From the NCBI RefSeq assembly GCF_003814515.1, contig NZ_RKQJ01000003.1, positions 186,001-250,000 of the forward strand: a stretch of DNA of 64,000 bases, in the 5' to 3' direction. This DNA comes from Salinicoccus roseus. Its GTDB lineage: Bacteria; Bacillota; Bacilli; Staphylococcales; Salinicoccaceae. Of the stretch, positions 45,636 through 54,563 are shown piece after piece (positions within the stretch are counted from its first letter, which is position 1; the number at the start of each line of letters is the position of its first letter). A model generated the notes under the pieces. That model had not been told where the DNA came from. It saw nothing but the letters and a program-made list of their open reading frames with translations, and ran no database searches. The position numbers and the translations under genes were made by a program.

Positions 45636-46259
45636 CTACAAGTCATCCAGTGCCACTTTGATGCCGGTCTCCCCGGCAGTCATTTCGAATGTCTTCCTGA
45701 ATGTATTCTTGTTGTCGAGTGATTCGACAATAGCGGCAGCTATATCCTCATAAGGCACCTCTGCATCCACTCCATCAACCGTCTCTGCCGCTTCAATCGT
45801 GCCCTTCCCAGGCTTGCTGACCGCCTTCGACGTCCGGATTACCGTATAGTTGAGACCGCTCTCCTCCATCCACTCTTCCGGTTTGTGCTTTCCACCCGTC
45901 TTCTTCGTTTCCTCGGGTTCATCCATGCGGACGGCGCTCAAGTAGACGAAGCGTCCCACCTTCTCCCGTTCCGCTTCCTCAAGTGCAGCGCTCACGGCAT
46001 CATGGTCGACCAAAGCATCCTGGCTCTCAGCTGCATTGATGCTTGCGCCTGCAATGTATATGATCGCATCCGCTCCTGCAAATGCTCTGGAAAAATCCCC
46101 CGCTTCAGAAATGATCACCTCTGCTGCACCGAGCATCTTCAGCTCTTCTGCACTGTTTTCAGTTTCCGCCATGGTCACGGCTTCATATCCTGCTGCATTC
46201 AGCTGCTTCAGGATATACCCGCCCACATCTTCATTCCCGCCAAACACGCACACCTTCAT
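45636..46259 (-). CDS. NAD(P)-binding oxidoreductase, atypical SDR
   Basis: About 207 residues from ATG 46259, which AAAAGGAGGGG precedes. N-terminal Rossmann motif MKVCVFGGNEDVGGYI, ADAIIYIAGAS, VGRFVYLSAVRMDEPEE and NYTVIRTSKAV: the NmrA/YwnB-type branch, often NAD(P)H sensors or quinone reductases. The active Tyr-Lys pair of classical SDRs is not evident. Confidence 0.8.
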   Translation of the reverse strand: MKVCVFGGNEDVGGYILKQLNAAGYEAVTMAETENSAEELKMLGAAEVIISEAGDFSRAFAGADAIIYIAGASINAAESQDALVDHDAVSAALEEAEREKVGRFVYLSAVRMDEPEETKKTGGKHKPEEWMEESGLNYTVIRTSKAVSKPGKGTIEAAETVDGVDAEVPYEDIAAAIVESLDNKNTFRKTFEMTAGETGIKVALDDL

Positions 46260-46384
46260 CGAATGTCCCCTCCTTTTGATATGTTTATCCTCTAACTTCC
46301 CTATTCGGTGCAGGCGAAACCACTGATTAGACACGCCGTATCTGTCACCCCGCTCCCGGCCTTCAATCGAAAACATTAAAATTC

Positions 46385-46401
46385 TGTGCAGTTTCTGTGG
46401 A
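46385..46401. promoter_or_regulatory. 11-bp-period direct repeat upstream of csp
   Basis: TGTGCA (46385-46390) and TGTGGA (46396-46401), 11 bases apart, as expected for an OmpR-type response regulator. Matches elements at 48259 and 50563. Confidence 0.45.
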
Positions 46402-46484
46402 GTTTAAAAATATCGGTTTATGCGAGAGATGGATGGGAATCCAATTAATGCAAGCGCATTCAATTCTATTGGGAGGGATTTACA

Positions 46485-46811
46485 TTGGCTCATGAAAAGA
46501 ACCAGCAACTGATTCAGACGCTGCATGAATGTTTGGAAGCCTGTAACCACTGCTACGACGCCTGCCTGAGGGAAGAAGATGTGAAGATGATGGCGGAGTG
46601 CATCCGTCTGGACCGTGAGTGTGCAGATATCTGTGCATTCCTGGAGCAGTCTCTGACCAGAAACTCACCATTCTCTTCAGACCTGGCTGCCGTATGTGCA
46701 AAAGTCTGCGAAGCATGCGGAAACGAATGTAAGAAGCACGACCACGACCATTGCCAGAAGTGTGCAGATGCATGCTTCAAATGTGCGGAAGCGTGTAAAC
46801 AGTTCGCATAG
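46485..46811 (+). CDS. csp: Four-helix-bundle copper storage protein (Csp/DUF326)
   Basis: 108 residues from TTG after GGGAGGG. Sixteen cysteines, mostly spaced CxxxC or CxxC along amphipathic helices (HECLEACNHCYDAC, CAKVCEACGNEC, CQKCADACFKCAEAC), plus HDHDH. Csp proteins line the inside of a four-helix bundle with Cys to store many Cu(I) ions. No signal peptide, so the cytosolic Csp3-like type. Confidence 0.88.
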   Translation: MAHEKNQQLIQTLHECLEACNHCYDACLREEDVKMMAECIRLDRECADICAFLEQSLTRNSPFSSDLAAVCAKVCEACGNECKKHDHDHCQKCADACFKCAEACKQFA

Positions 46812-46820
46812 GACGGAAAT

Positions 46821-46866
46821 CAAAAAAGGAAGGGAAATTGGGGGCTCCCCCAATTTCCCTTCCTTT
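46821..46866. terminator. Bidirectional terminator between csp and the permease
   Basis: About 20-base perfect stem (AAAAGGAAGGGAAATTGGGG with its complement) around a 2-base loop; A run on one side and T run on the other serve both converging genes. Confidence 0.9.
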
Positions 46867-46888
46867 TAAATTTATATTGGCACCTGAA

Positions 46889-48211
46889 TCAATAATGGTC
46901 CGCATGTGCTCCTCCTCCCTCATCCCGGTTTTTAAGGAATACATACTCCCCGACGAAGATGACGATGATGAAAATAAGTGACACGGCAACGATCAGCCAG
47001 TCATTCATCAGCTTGACCCAGACGAAGGCAGCGAGTACGATCCCATCAAGGATCAAGGCTGTAATGAGGATCCATGGCTTGGCATCGACCTTCTCCCTCA
47101 GATGTCTGAACACGCCCCAATGCACGATCATGTCCATCACGAGATAGAGTATGGCACCGACCGAGGCGATGCGGCTGAGGTCGAAGATGACCGCGAGCAC
47201 CATCGCAAGTACAATCGTGTATACCAATGTGTGCTTCTGGATCCGTCCGGGCATCCCGAAGTGCTTGTGTGGAATCAGCTTCATGTCCGTCAGCATGGCA
47301 AGCATACGGGAGACGGCGAATACGCTGGCAATGATGCCGGATACTGTCGCGATGATGGCGATGGCGACGGTGAACCATACACCGTAGTCGCCGAATGCCG
47401 GTCTGGCCGCTTCAGCAAGGGAATAGTCCTTGGCTGCAATGATCTGGTCGAGCGGCAGATTGCTGGATACCGCCCATGCGACCAGAAGATAGACGAATAG
47501 GCTGATCGAAATCGATATGACGATCGCCCGGCCGACATTTTTGTTTGGATTGACGATCTCAGAACCACTGTTCGTGATCGTCGTAAATCCTTTGAATGAC
47601 AGTATGGTAAGGGCTACAGCTGCAATGATGCTGGCGATTGTGGCATCCTCTGTGCCCCCACTGCTTTCAGCCGGTGTGATGGAGAATCCGGCAACCCACA
47701 GCCCGCCCATAGCGAATGTGACAAGACCGAGGATTTTAAGCAGGGAAACGATCGAGGTGAACGTCTGGATGAAGCTGTTGCCGGAAATATTGACCAGGAA
47801 TGCAAAGAGCAGAAGGCCGACTGCAAGCACAGGCACCAGATAGCTCGTTGCATCCATGCCGAATATCTGTAATGTATAGGTGCCGAAGGTACGCGCCACG
47901 AGACTCTGGTTGATGACCATGGAGACGGCCATGAGCATCGCTGCAGAAGCGGTGATGGTGCCCTGGCCATATGCTTTCGCCAGAAACATGCCGATGCCTC
48001 CAGCCGATGGATACTCATTGCTCATCTTGATGTAGGAATAGGCACTGAAACCCGTCACAATGCCCCCGACGATGAACATGACCGGAAACCAGGTTCCGGC
48101 AAGTGCTGCAATCTGACCCAGCAGTGCAAATATGCCGGCACTGATCATCACGCCTGTACCAAGGCCGACTGCACCTGTCAGGGATAGGCTGTTCTCTTTA
48201 TAGTCGCTCAT
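46889..48211 (-). CDS. APC-superfamily amino acid permease
   Basis: About 440 residues, about 12 membrane helices. The N-terminal block GLGTGVMISAGIFALLGQ and SNEYPSAGGIGMFLAKAYG are typical of the APC family; LSFKGFTTITNSGSEI follows in helix 6. Substrate not determined. Start at 48211 after GAGGTGAGG. Ends in a short His/Asp tail (GGGAHADHY). Directly downstream of the two-component genes, with a putative response-regulator site at 48259. Confidence 0.85.
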   Translation of the reverse strand: MSDYKENSLSLTGAVGLGTGVMISAGIFALLGQIAALAGTWFPVMFIVGGIVTGFSAYSYIKMSNEYPSAGGIGMFLAKAYGQGTITASAAMLMAVSMVINQSLVARTFGTYTLQIFGMDATSYLVPVLAVGLLLFAFLVNISGNSFIQTFTSIVSLLKILGLVTFAMGGLWVAGFSITPAESSGGTEDATIASIIAAVALTILSFKGFTTITNSGSEIVNPNKNVGRAIVISISISLFVYLLVAWAVSSNLPLDQIIAAKDYSLAEAARPAFGDYGVWFTVAIAIIATVSGIIASVFAVSRMLAMLTDMKLIPHKHFGMPGRIQKHTLVYTIVLAMVLAVIFDLSRIASVGAILYLVMDMIVHWGVFRHLREKVDAKPWILITALILDGIVLAAFVWVKLMNDWLIVAVSLIFIIVIFVGEYVFLKNRDEGGGAHADHY

Positions 48212-48258
48212 TATCCTCACCTCAAAAATAGATTTCTCTGAAGTATATGCCCATGTTT

Positions 48259-48275
48259 TATGCAGTTATTGTGCA
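48259..48275 (-). promoter_or_regulatory. 11-bp-period direct repeat upstream of the permease
   Basis: On the minus strand TGCACA and TGCATA, 11 bases apart (48270-48275 and 48259-48264); same pattern as at 50563. Confidence 0.45.
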
Positions 48276-48343
48276 GATTAAAAAATATTTGATATTCATC
48301 ATGATGATGGGGTCCAATATAACTGGTGGAAGACGTCTCGAAT

Positions 48344-49015
48344 CTACTGCTTCACCCACTTGTATCCGATACCCCACACTGTATGGAAATGATTGTCGAT
48401 CGGGAATCCTGATTCCCTGATCTTCTCCCGGATGTTCCTGACATGGGAGTCGACGGTGCGCCCTTCAGTCTCCGAATGCATCCCCCATACCAGGTCGATC
48501 AGGTGCTCCCTTGAATAGACACGGCCCGGGTGCTTCATGACCAGCCCGATGAGTGAAAATTCCTTTGGTGTCAGCTTGATGGGCTGCCCTTCATAGGACA
48601 GTTCAAACCGTTCCTCATCCCAAAGGAGCCCCTCCACTTCGACACGGCTCGCAGGTTCCACCCGCCTCAACAGGGCTTCCATCCGCGCAATGAGTTCCGC
48701 TTCATCGAAAGGTTTCGTGATATAGTCGTCCGCTCCGAGTTTCAACCCTTTGACCACATCCGTCTTCTGTTCACGGGCCGTCACCATGATGATCGGCACA
48801 TCGGAGCTTTCACGGATTTCCCTTGCCGTCTGCCAACCATCCTTATCCGGCATCATGATATCGAGCAGCACAATATCAAACCGCTCCTGCCTGATATATT
48901 CAAGCCCCTCCTTCGCCCCCAAAGCTTTTCTGCATTCATAGCCATACGGGGTCAGATAGAGCGTCAGCAATTCCAGCATCCGTGCTTCATCATCAATCAA
49001 CAGCACCTTCTTCAT
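48344..49015 (-). CDS. OmpR-family response regulator
   Basis: 223 residues. Receiver domain with acidic pocket DDE, phosphorylated Asp in VLLDIMMPDKDG, and KPFDEAEL; C-terminal winged helix (LTPKEFSLIGLVMKHPGRVYSREHLIDLVWG, TVDSHVRNIREK). Start at ATG 49015, six bases after AAGGAGG; ATG 49021 abuts the site. Overlaps the end of the kinase gene by 23 bases. Candidate regulator of the direct repeats at 46385, 48259 and 50563. Confidence 0.93.
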   Translation of the reverse strand: MKKVLLIDDEARMLELLTLYLTPYGYECRKALGAKEGLEYIRQERFDIVLLDIMMPDKDGWQTAREIRESSDVPIIMVTAREQKTDVVKGLKLGADDYITKPFDEAELIARMEALLRRVEPASRVEVEGLLWDEERFELSYEGQPIKLTPKEFSLIGLVMKHPGRVYSREHLIDLVWGMHSETEGRTVDSHVRNIREKIRESGFPIDNHFHTVWGIGYKWVKQ

Positions 49016-50396
49016 GAGCATCCTCCTTCGGCAAAGTTATTTTGAATCGGGTCCCTTCGCCTATATTACTTTCCACTTCCATACTGCCGTTATGCAGAGC
49101 AACGATTTCTTTAGCGATGGTGAGGCCGAGACCAGAGCCGCCCTTGGAGCGGGACCTGGACTTCTCTGCACGATAGAGGCGCTCGAATATATACTTCAGA
49201 TCCTCTTCTGCGATGCCTTCCCCACTATCTGAGATGACTATCAGAACTTCACTGTCATCCTGGAACACTTCCAGATGCACCGGGTTTCCGCGGGGCGTAT
49301 ATTTGATGGCATTATCCAATATGTTGAGCAGCACCTGCTGGATCCGTTCCGGATCGACCGCTATGACTACATCATCTGGACAGTTATAGGAGAATTCTAT
49401 TTCCCCTTCTTTGACTGCCGGATAGATGCGTTCCACGACCTTCTGTATCAGATTATCAAACATTATCTTCTCCTTCTCGACGGCAAATTCATTCTGATCT
49501 ATTTTGGCCAGTTCGAAAAGTCCCTGTACCAGGCCAGAAAGGTGCGCCGTCTCTTCCTGAATGATCCGGATGTACCTTGCCCGATCTTCTTCAGCCACAT
49601 TTCCCCTGCCTATGATATCGGCATATCCCTTAAGGTAGGTCAATGGGGTCCTGAGCTCATGGGAGATGCTTGCCAGAAACTCATTCCTTTCATTCTTCAC
49701 ACGCTTCAAGTCCTGGGACAGGCGTGTGATGGCCGTTGCCAGCTCGCCAAGTTCGTCCTTACGGTCAGTAGAGAGGGCCACTTCATGGGTGCCGCCATTC
49801 AATGCTTCTGTAGCCTCCTTCATCCTGACGAGCGGCTGGGTGATCACTCTGGACAGCACCATCACCGTAATGATGGTCAATATGACCGTCACCAGTCCGA
49901 TGAACAGGAACTGGCGTCCGAGATTGCTGATGATCTCTTTGATGTCGTTACTGTCGGCAAACATGAAGACATGCCCGATGTGCGTTCCATCCATAATGAT
50001 CGGACTGTCTGTCGCGACGTACTTCTCATCCGCCCAGTCGGACTCCAATATGATACCCTCATCAGGTATGTGTTCCTCATCCGTATGGTCGATGACTGTG
50101 TTGATTTCCGGTGCGATGGCACTGGAACTGGTGATGACCGATCCCTCTTGATCCGTAATCACCGCAATGAAGTCGGATTCGGATTCCATTATGGCAACAT
50201 GATCCAGAGTCGTAGATGTATAGTTCTCCTGAAGCACATCCCGATGGGTGTTGCCCCGTGCCAGCAGATCCCCCATCACTTCATTGACACGATCATTGAC
50301 CAGATTTGTATACAGTATGGAGAAGAGGATGAGTTCAACAGTGACGATGACCACAAAGAACAGCAGTCCTATCTTCAAAGATAATTGATTCCGCAT
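48993..50396 (-). CDS. Sensor histidine kinase
   Basis: 467 residues: membrane helix (about 8-30), extracellular sensor of about 130 residues with many acidic residues and the HTDEEH segment, second helix (LFIGLVTVILTIITVMVL), HAMP, phospho-acceptor FLASISHELRTPLTYLKGY, and ATPase boxes NILDNAIKYTP, DSGEGIAEEDL, GGSGLGLTIAKE. Start at ATG 50396 after GGAGGAGGGGG. The signal is unknown; copper or another metal is suggested by csp and ydhK nearby. Confidence 0.93.
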   Translation of the reverse strand: MRNQLSLKIGLLFFVVIVTVELILFSILYTNLVNDRVNEVMGDLLARGNTHRDVLQENYTSTTLDHVAIMESESDFIAVITDQEGSVITSSSAIAPEINTVIDHTDEEHIPDEGIILESDWADEKYVATDSPIIMDGTHIGHVFMFADSNDIKEIISNLGRQFLFIGLVTVILTIITVMVLSRVITQPLVRMKEATEALNGGTHEVALSTDRKDELGELATAITRLSQDLKRVKNERNEFLASISHELRTPLTYLKGYADIIGRGNVAEEDRARYIRIIQEETAHLSGLVQGLFELAKIDQNEFAVEKEKIMFDNLIQKVVERIYPAVKEGEIEFSYNCPDDVVIAVDPERIQQVLLNILDNAIKYTPRGNPVHLEVFQDDSEVLIVISDSGEGIAEEDLKYIFERLYRAEKSRSRSKGGSGLGLTIAKEIVALHNGSMEVESNIGEGTRFKITLPKEDAHEEGAVD

Positions 50397-50562
50397 CACA
50401 TTCCCCCTCCTCCAAGCCCTTCGAAAAGAATATACCGCAACTGCTCAATTGACTAACATCGTAATCATACCTTATTTCCCCGTGCACCTTCCATTTCAGA
50501 AACCACATGGACGGTAAGAATTTCTACGGAACAGATTGATTTCATACAAATTTCACCATATA

Positions 50563-50602
50563 TGCACATAAACTGCACATTCCGGGGGTAGCTTTTTACT
50601 AT
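50563..50602 (+). promoter_or_regulatory. ydhK promoter with 11-bp-period direct repeat
   Basis: TGCACA at 50563-50568 and 50574-50579. The second copy overlaps the -35 position, 17 bases before a TACTAT -10 (50597-50602). Also lies in the divergent promoter region of the kinase gene, so autoregulation is possible. Confidence 0.5.
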
Positions 50603-50625
50603 CACAGAAAATGGAGGAATGACGC

Positions 50626-51471
50626 ATGAGACGATATCAAAGGATTTCTTTATCCGGTGCCATGATCTTTACATTAACTCTGGGCCTCGGCACAGGTGCA
50701 GCAGAAGCTGGAGGTATGGAGGCTTCCCCGCATGAGGATGGAAGCTACCATTATTACGAAGTGGATGCGAATGGAGACAAGACACAGTACATTGACGGAT
50801 TGACCGAAGAGGAATTGGAAGGTAAATTGGGTTATCCTTATAATGGTGATCGCAGCCACTACTACTATGAACTCGGTCCAGACGGGGAGATGACGAACTA
50901 CATCAATGGCCTGACAAAGGAAGAGCTGAAAGAAAGACTGCACCAATACAATAAGCAGTCCGGGCCCCACTCTGATGGACATATGAATATGGAACCTGAA
51001 TCACATTCGGGCGGACACATGAACCATTCCGCTGAAGAGATGTCGAGTTCCGGTGAAGTTCCTGGAGACTTGAAAGAAGCGGTGAATCCTACATATGAAG
51101 TAGGAAGCACAGCACGCATCACTGCAGATCATATGCAGGGCATGGACGGCGCTGAAGCAACAATTTCCGGTGCATTCGATACAACTGTCTACACTGTGTC
51201 CTATATGCCGACGACAGGTGGCGAAATGGTCGAAGACCATAAATGGGTCATTCATGAGGAACTGGTCGACCCTGGCGCCACACCATTGCAGCCGGGTGAC
51301 GAAGTGACCATGGAAGCCACACATATGGAGGGCATGGAAGGTGCCGTTGCGACGATAGATTCCGCAGAACAGACCACCGTCTATATGGTCGACTTCACGA
51401 CCACCAATACCGGTGAAGAAGTACAGAACCATAAATGGGTGACGGAGAGCGAACTGTCCCCTGTCGAATAG
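50626..51471 (+). CDS. Secreted YdhK/DUF1541-family protein
   Basis: 281 residues. Signal peptide of about 27 residues ending AEA, no lipobox Cys. Then two repeats of a Tyr/His-rich unit (GSYHYYEVDANGDKTQYI... and RSHYYYELGPDGEMTNYI...), a His/Met linker (HSDGHMNMEPESHSGGHMNH), and two copies of the DUF1541 domain, each with ITADHMQGMDGA-type and HKWV blocks. DUF1541 proteins are linked to surface copper binding in staphylococci (CopL), as I recall. Divergent from the two-component system. The N-terminal repeats are not standard in the family. Confidence 0.8.
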   Translation: MRRYQRISLSGAMIFTLTLGLGTGAAEAGGMEASPHEDGSYHYYEVDANGDKTQYIDGLTEEELEGKLGYPYNGDRSHYYYELGPDGEMTNYINGLTKEELKERLHQYNKQSGPHSDGHMNMEPESHSGGHMNHSAEEMSSSGEVPGDLKEAVNPTYEVGSTARITADHMQGMDGAEATISGAFDTTVYTVSYMPTTGGEMVEDHKWVIHEELVDPGATPLQPGDEVTMEATHMEGMEGAVATIDSAEQTTVYMVDFTTTNTGEEVQNHKWVTESELSPVE

Positions 51472-51493
51472 ATTAAAGGACCGCAGATCCAAG

Positions 51494-51527
51494 AAGGCAT
51501 CCATTCCCAGATGAATGGATGCCTTTT
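51494..51527 (+). terminator. ydhK terminator
   Basis: AAGGCATCCATTC / GAATGGATGCCTT with TTCT tail. Confidence 0.85.
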
Positions 51528-51766
51528 CTGTATGGTGATTCCTTTTGGCACCCGACCAGTAACCATTCGGCTTCAATGGATAGCATATAGATATTACTTC
51601 AAAATTGAATTAAATTGATAATTATTTCACATATTGATATAATGAAGGTGTAATCAAATGTCTGCACTCTCCATTGAAGGGTGTGCATATAAAACTTCAT
51701 GGACTGGACAGTTTTCAATCATTCAGCGTCATGTTTAATATGAATAAAAATTATAGGAGGTCAATC

Positions 51767-52504
51767 ATGGGTAAACTACAGGACAAAGTAACGATCATTA
51801 CAGGTGGAATTTCAGGCATCGGGAAGGCGTCTGCAGATCTGTTCGCAGCCGAAGGCGCCAAGCTCATACTCGTCGACATGGATGAAGAGAAGGGCCAGGA
51901 GGTTGCTTCAGAGTATACATCCAACGGTCATGAAGCCATCTTCATCAGAGCGGATGTGACGAGCGAAGCGGATGCAGAAAATGTATTCAATAAGACAATC
52001 AAGAAATTCGGCCGCGTGGACATCCTCTTCAACAACGCAGGAATCGGAGCGGTGAAACCGACGCATGAAGTGCCTTATGCCGAATACCGCAAGACCGTGA
52101 ATGTCGATCTGGATGCCGTATTCCTGTTCGCACAGCATGCCATCAAGCGCTTCCTTGAGCAGGGCGGGGGCATCATCGTCAACACCGCTTCAATGTATGG
52201 CTGGATCGGTGCGCCGGGCTCTGCAGCATACAATGCAGCCAAAGGCGGCGTCATCAACCTCACACGCTCCCTCGGTGTCGAATATGCAGCGAAGAACATC
52301 CGGGTCAACGCACTGTGCCCGGGCTTCATCGACACGCCGATCATTCCGGAAGACCAGAAGAAAACACTTTCCGAGATCACACCAATGGGCCGTCTCGGCC
52401 AGTCCGAGGAAATGGCCAAAGCGGCACTGTTCCTCGCTTCAGATGATTCCAGCTTCATGACAGGAAATACGCTGACCGTCGACGGTGGCTTCACTGCGCA
52501 ATAA
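51767..52504 (+). CDS. Short-chain dehydrogenase/reductase (glucose-1-dehydrogenase-like)
   Basis: 245 residues from ATG 51767 after AGGAGG; the longer frame has no site. TGGISGIGKAS cofactor motif, DILFNNAGIG, active-site YNAAKGG with Ser upstream, and C-terminal LTVDGGFTAQ. Aspartate after strand 2 (LVDMDEE) favours NAD+. Substrate unknown. First of four SDRs in this part of the window. Confidence 0.88.
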   Translation: MGKLQDKVTIITGGISGIGKASADLFAAEGAKLILVDMDEEKGQEVASEYTSNGHEAIFIRADVTSEADAENVFNKTIKKFGRVDILFNNAGIGAVKPTHEVPYAEYRKTVNVDLDAVFLFAQHAIKRFLEQGGGIIVNTASMYGWIGAPGSAAYNAAKGGVINLTRSLGVEYAAKNIRVNALCPGFIDTPIIPEDQKKTLSEITPMGRLGQSEEMAKAALFLASDDSSFMTGNTLTVDGGFTAQ

Positions 52505-52533
52505 ACATCACTTAAAAGCATATCGAATAAGAC

Positions 52534-52572
52534 TACCCCGGTTCTGTCCTTACAGATCCGGGGCAGTTTTTT
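52534..52572 (+). terminator. Terminator after the SDR gene
   Basis: CCCCGG-TTCTGT / ACAGATCCGGGG stem followed by TTTTTT. Confidence 0.8.
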
Positions 52573-52600
52573 GCCTTCGGCCGCTCTATTCCGCCCTCCT

Positions 52601-53290
52601 TTAAAGCATCCCGAAACTATCGAGAAGGAGATAGATGCCTGTAGCCGCCAGGATGATGTATCTGAAGAGCATCTGGCCTATATACAGTCCAATAAAAACC
52701 AGGGGCAGCCCCCATAGGCTTGCGGTCCATACGACTGGTCCGGTACCGGCAAAGACGACCTGGATGAGAAGGCTCACTGCATAGATGAAGAGATAGAATG
52801 CGAGCGTCGTCCCCCTCACCTTCTCCTTCAGGCTGTCTGTCCCTGAGAAGTACAGAAGCAGCGGTGGTCCAGGCATGCCGATGCTGGTCGTAAGGGAGCC
52901 TGCGATGCCTCCCGCGAAGAAATCCCTGCCCCTCTTCCTCGCTATACGGAACTTGAAGAGCAGAAGCAGCGTCAATGTAAGGATGATGATGCCGATGACA
53001 CACTTCAATCCATCGATGTCCGCAATCAGAAAGATGCCTATTCCGATGAAAAGGCCGATGACACTGCCTGATATGAAACGCCTGAGTACCGGATAGTCGA
53101 TGTCCTGCCTGATGGTCCGGATCAATGCAGCTGAAATGACGAGGGACAGGACCAGATTGATCTGAATCGCTTCAGCAGGTTCGAATATCAGCAGCAGAAA
53201 GGGTGTCGCCAATATCGAGAAGCCGAACCCTGTACTCGTCTGCAATATGGAAGCGATCAGTATGATCATGATGAACATGGCAATTTCCAT
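52601..53290 (-). CDS. TSUP-family (TauE/SafE) membrane permease
   Basis: 229 residues, about 8 membrane helices, with STGFGFSILATPFLL in the first half and AGGIAGSLTTSIGMPGPPLLLYF in the second, the duplicated TSUP signature. Family members export sulfite, sulfoacetate or related organic anions. AGGAGACCC before the start. Single gene convergent with the SDR. Confidence 0.83.
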   Translation of the reverse strand: MEIAMFIMIILIASILQTSTGFGFSILATPFLLLIFEPAEAIQINLVLSLVISAALIRTIRQDIDYPVLRRFISGSVIGLFIGIGIFLIADIDGLKCVIGIIILTLTLLLLFKFRIARKRGRDFFAGGIAGSLTTSIGMPGPPLLLYFSGTDSLKEKVRGTTLAFYLFIYAVSLLIQVVFAGTGPVVWTASLWGLPLVFIGLYIGQMLFRYIILAATGIYLLLDSFGML

Positions 53291-53617
53291 GGGTCTCCTC
53301 CTATCTGTTCGAATGATGACATCCTATCATTTTTCCAGCCGTTCAGCACCCGGCACCAATCATCGCCTTCCTGGAACCCGGCATCAGCCATGTGAAAATC
53401 CCCTCTTCATCAACCATATTACGTACTGTCACAACTTTGTCACTATTCAATAACCGGTTTGGGAAGCGCTTACCCCCAGGCGTATCAAACTCCAGTCATG
53501 CCAAGGGATACAGCGTTAAAATTCTGTAAATTAGGACTATATATAAAGGCATTGTAATTTGTCATGATTTTCTAGTATTATGAATCGAAGCTAATCAAGC
53601 GACATACAAGGAGGGTT
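53291..53617. promoter_or_regulatory. Intergenic region with YitT promoter and cre-like dyad
   Basis: TTGTAA (53552-53557) and TATTAT (53576-53581), 18 bases apart, make a plausible promoter for the gene at 53618. GGGAAGCGCTTACCC (53461-53475) is an imperfect dyad with a cre-like centre, well upstream. No other coding frame is convincing. Confidence 0.35.
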
Positions 53618-54514
53618 ATGATGATAATCAAAAATAGACTGGAAAGAACAAACTTTGAGAAGGTGAAAGCCGGCCTGGCGCCAGCATTTACAATGCAGAC
53701 ATGGATGAATATCCTGGCTGTCATATTGGGGGCCTTCCTCTTTTCCATCGGTGTGAATCTATTCATGATTCCAGGGAATCTCGGGGACGGAGGCGTATCG
53801 GGACTGGCCATCATAATCCTGTATGCGTTTGACATTTCTCCGGCCATCTCCACACTCGTATTGAACGGCCTGCTGCTTATTATTGGGTTCAGATTCCTCT
53901 CAAGACGCGGGATGTACTATACGATATTTGCAGTAGTCATGATGTCCGTATTCCTCGGCATTACGGAATCATGGGTAGTACAGACGAACGAAGTGATGCT
54001 CAATGTGATATTCGGCGGCCTGTTCCTCGGACTCGGCAATGGGCTCGTCATCCGAATCGGCGCAACCACAGCAGGTTCTGCGATACTCGGCAGGATCGCC
54101 CACAAGTATCTGGATGTGAAGATCACCAACGCCGTATTGATATTCGACCTCATGGTAATCACACTCGGCCTGACGGTACTTACAATCGAGCAGGTGCTGC
54201 TCACCGTTGTAGCCATGTACATCAACGTGAAGGTCATGGACTTCATGATAGAAGGTATGAATCCGAAGAAGGCCATCACCATCATCTCCAAAAATCCGGA
54301 GATGCTCGGCAAGCTGATCAACAGTGAAATCGGCTGGGGCGTCACAATGATGAATGGTAAAGGATTCTACTCCAGGGAAGAGAACGACATCCTTTATGTC
54401 GTCATCAATAAATCCAAGTTGACACGCCTCAAGCGTCTGATCCAAAAGTATGATGAAGAAGCATTCGTTGTAGTAAATGATGTGAACAGCGTACTTGGCA
54501 GTTCATTTGTATAG
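53618..54514 (+). CDS. YitT-family membrane protein (DUF161 + DUF2179)
   Basis: 298 residues. Five to six membrane helices with IPGNLGDGGVSGLAI, IGFRFLSRRGMYYTI and RIGATTAGSAILGRI (DUF161), then the cytosolic DUF2179 domain (MNPKKAITIISKNPEML...LINSEIGWGVTMMNGKGFYS). Function unknown. AGGAGGGTT precedes the start; a second ATG follows at once. Confidence 0.87.
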   Translation: MMIIKNRLERTNFEKVKAGLAPAFTMQTWMNILAVILGAFLFSIGVNLFMIPGNLGDGGVSGLAIIILYAFDISPAISTLVLNGLLLIIGFRFLSRRGMYYTIFAVVMMSVFLGITESWVVQTNEVMLNVIFGGLFLGLGNGLVIRIGATTAGSAILGRIAHKYLDVKITNAVLIFDLMVITLGLTVLTIEQVLLTVVAMYINVKVMDFMIEGMNPKKAITIISKNPEMLGKLINSEIGWGVTMMNGKGFYSREENDILYVVINKSKLTRLKRLIQKYDEEAFVVVNDVNSVLGSSFV

Positions 54515-54523
54515 ATTACAGTA

Positions 54524-54562
54524 AAACAGGGTGCGGCACCGTTTGGTGCTGCACCCTGTTTC
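54524..54562. terminator. Bidirectional terminator between yitT-like and SDR genes
   Basis: AAACAGGGTGCGGCACC / GGTGCTGCACCCTGTTT stem, T-rich after; serves converging transcripts. Confidence 0.85.
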
Positions 54563-54563
54563 T

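Noticed and set aside
49275-50384. 369-codon plus-strand ORF
   Set aside because: It is the complement of the histidine kinase gene; the kinase motifs are certain.
53461-53475. cre site upstream of the YitT-type gene
   Set aside because: The centre fits but the outer positions do not, and it lies far from the likely promoter.
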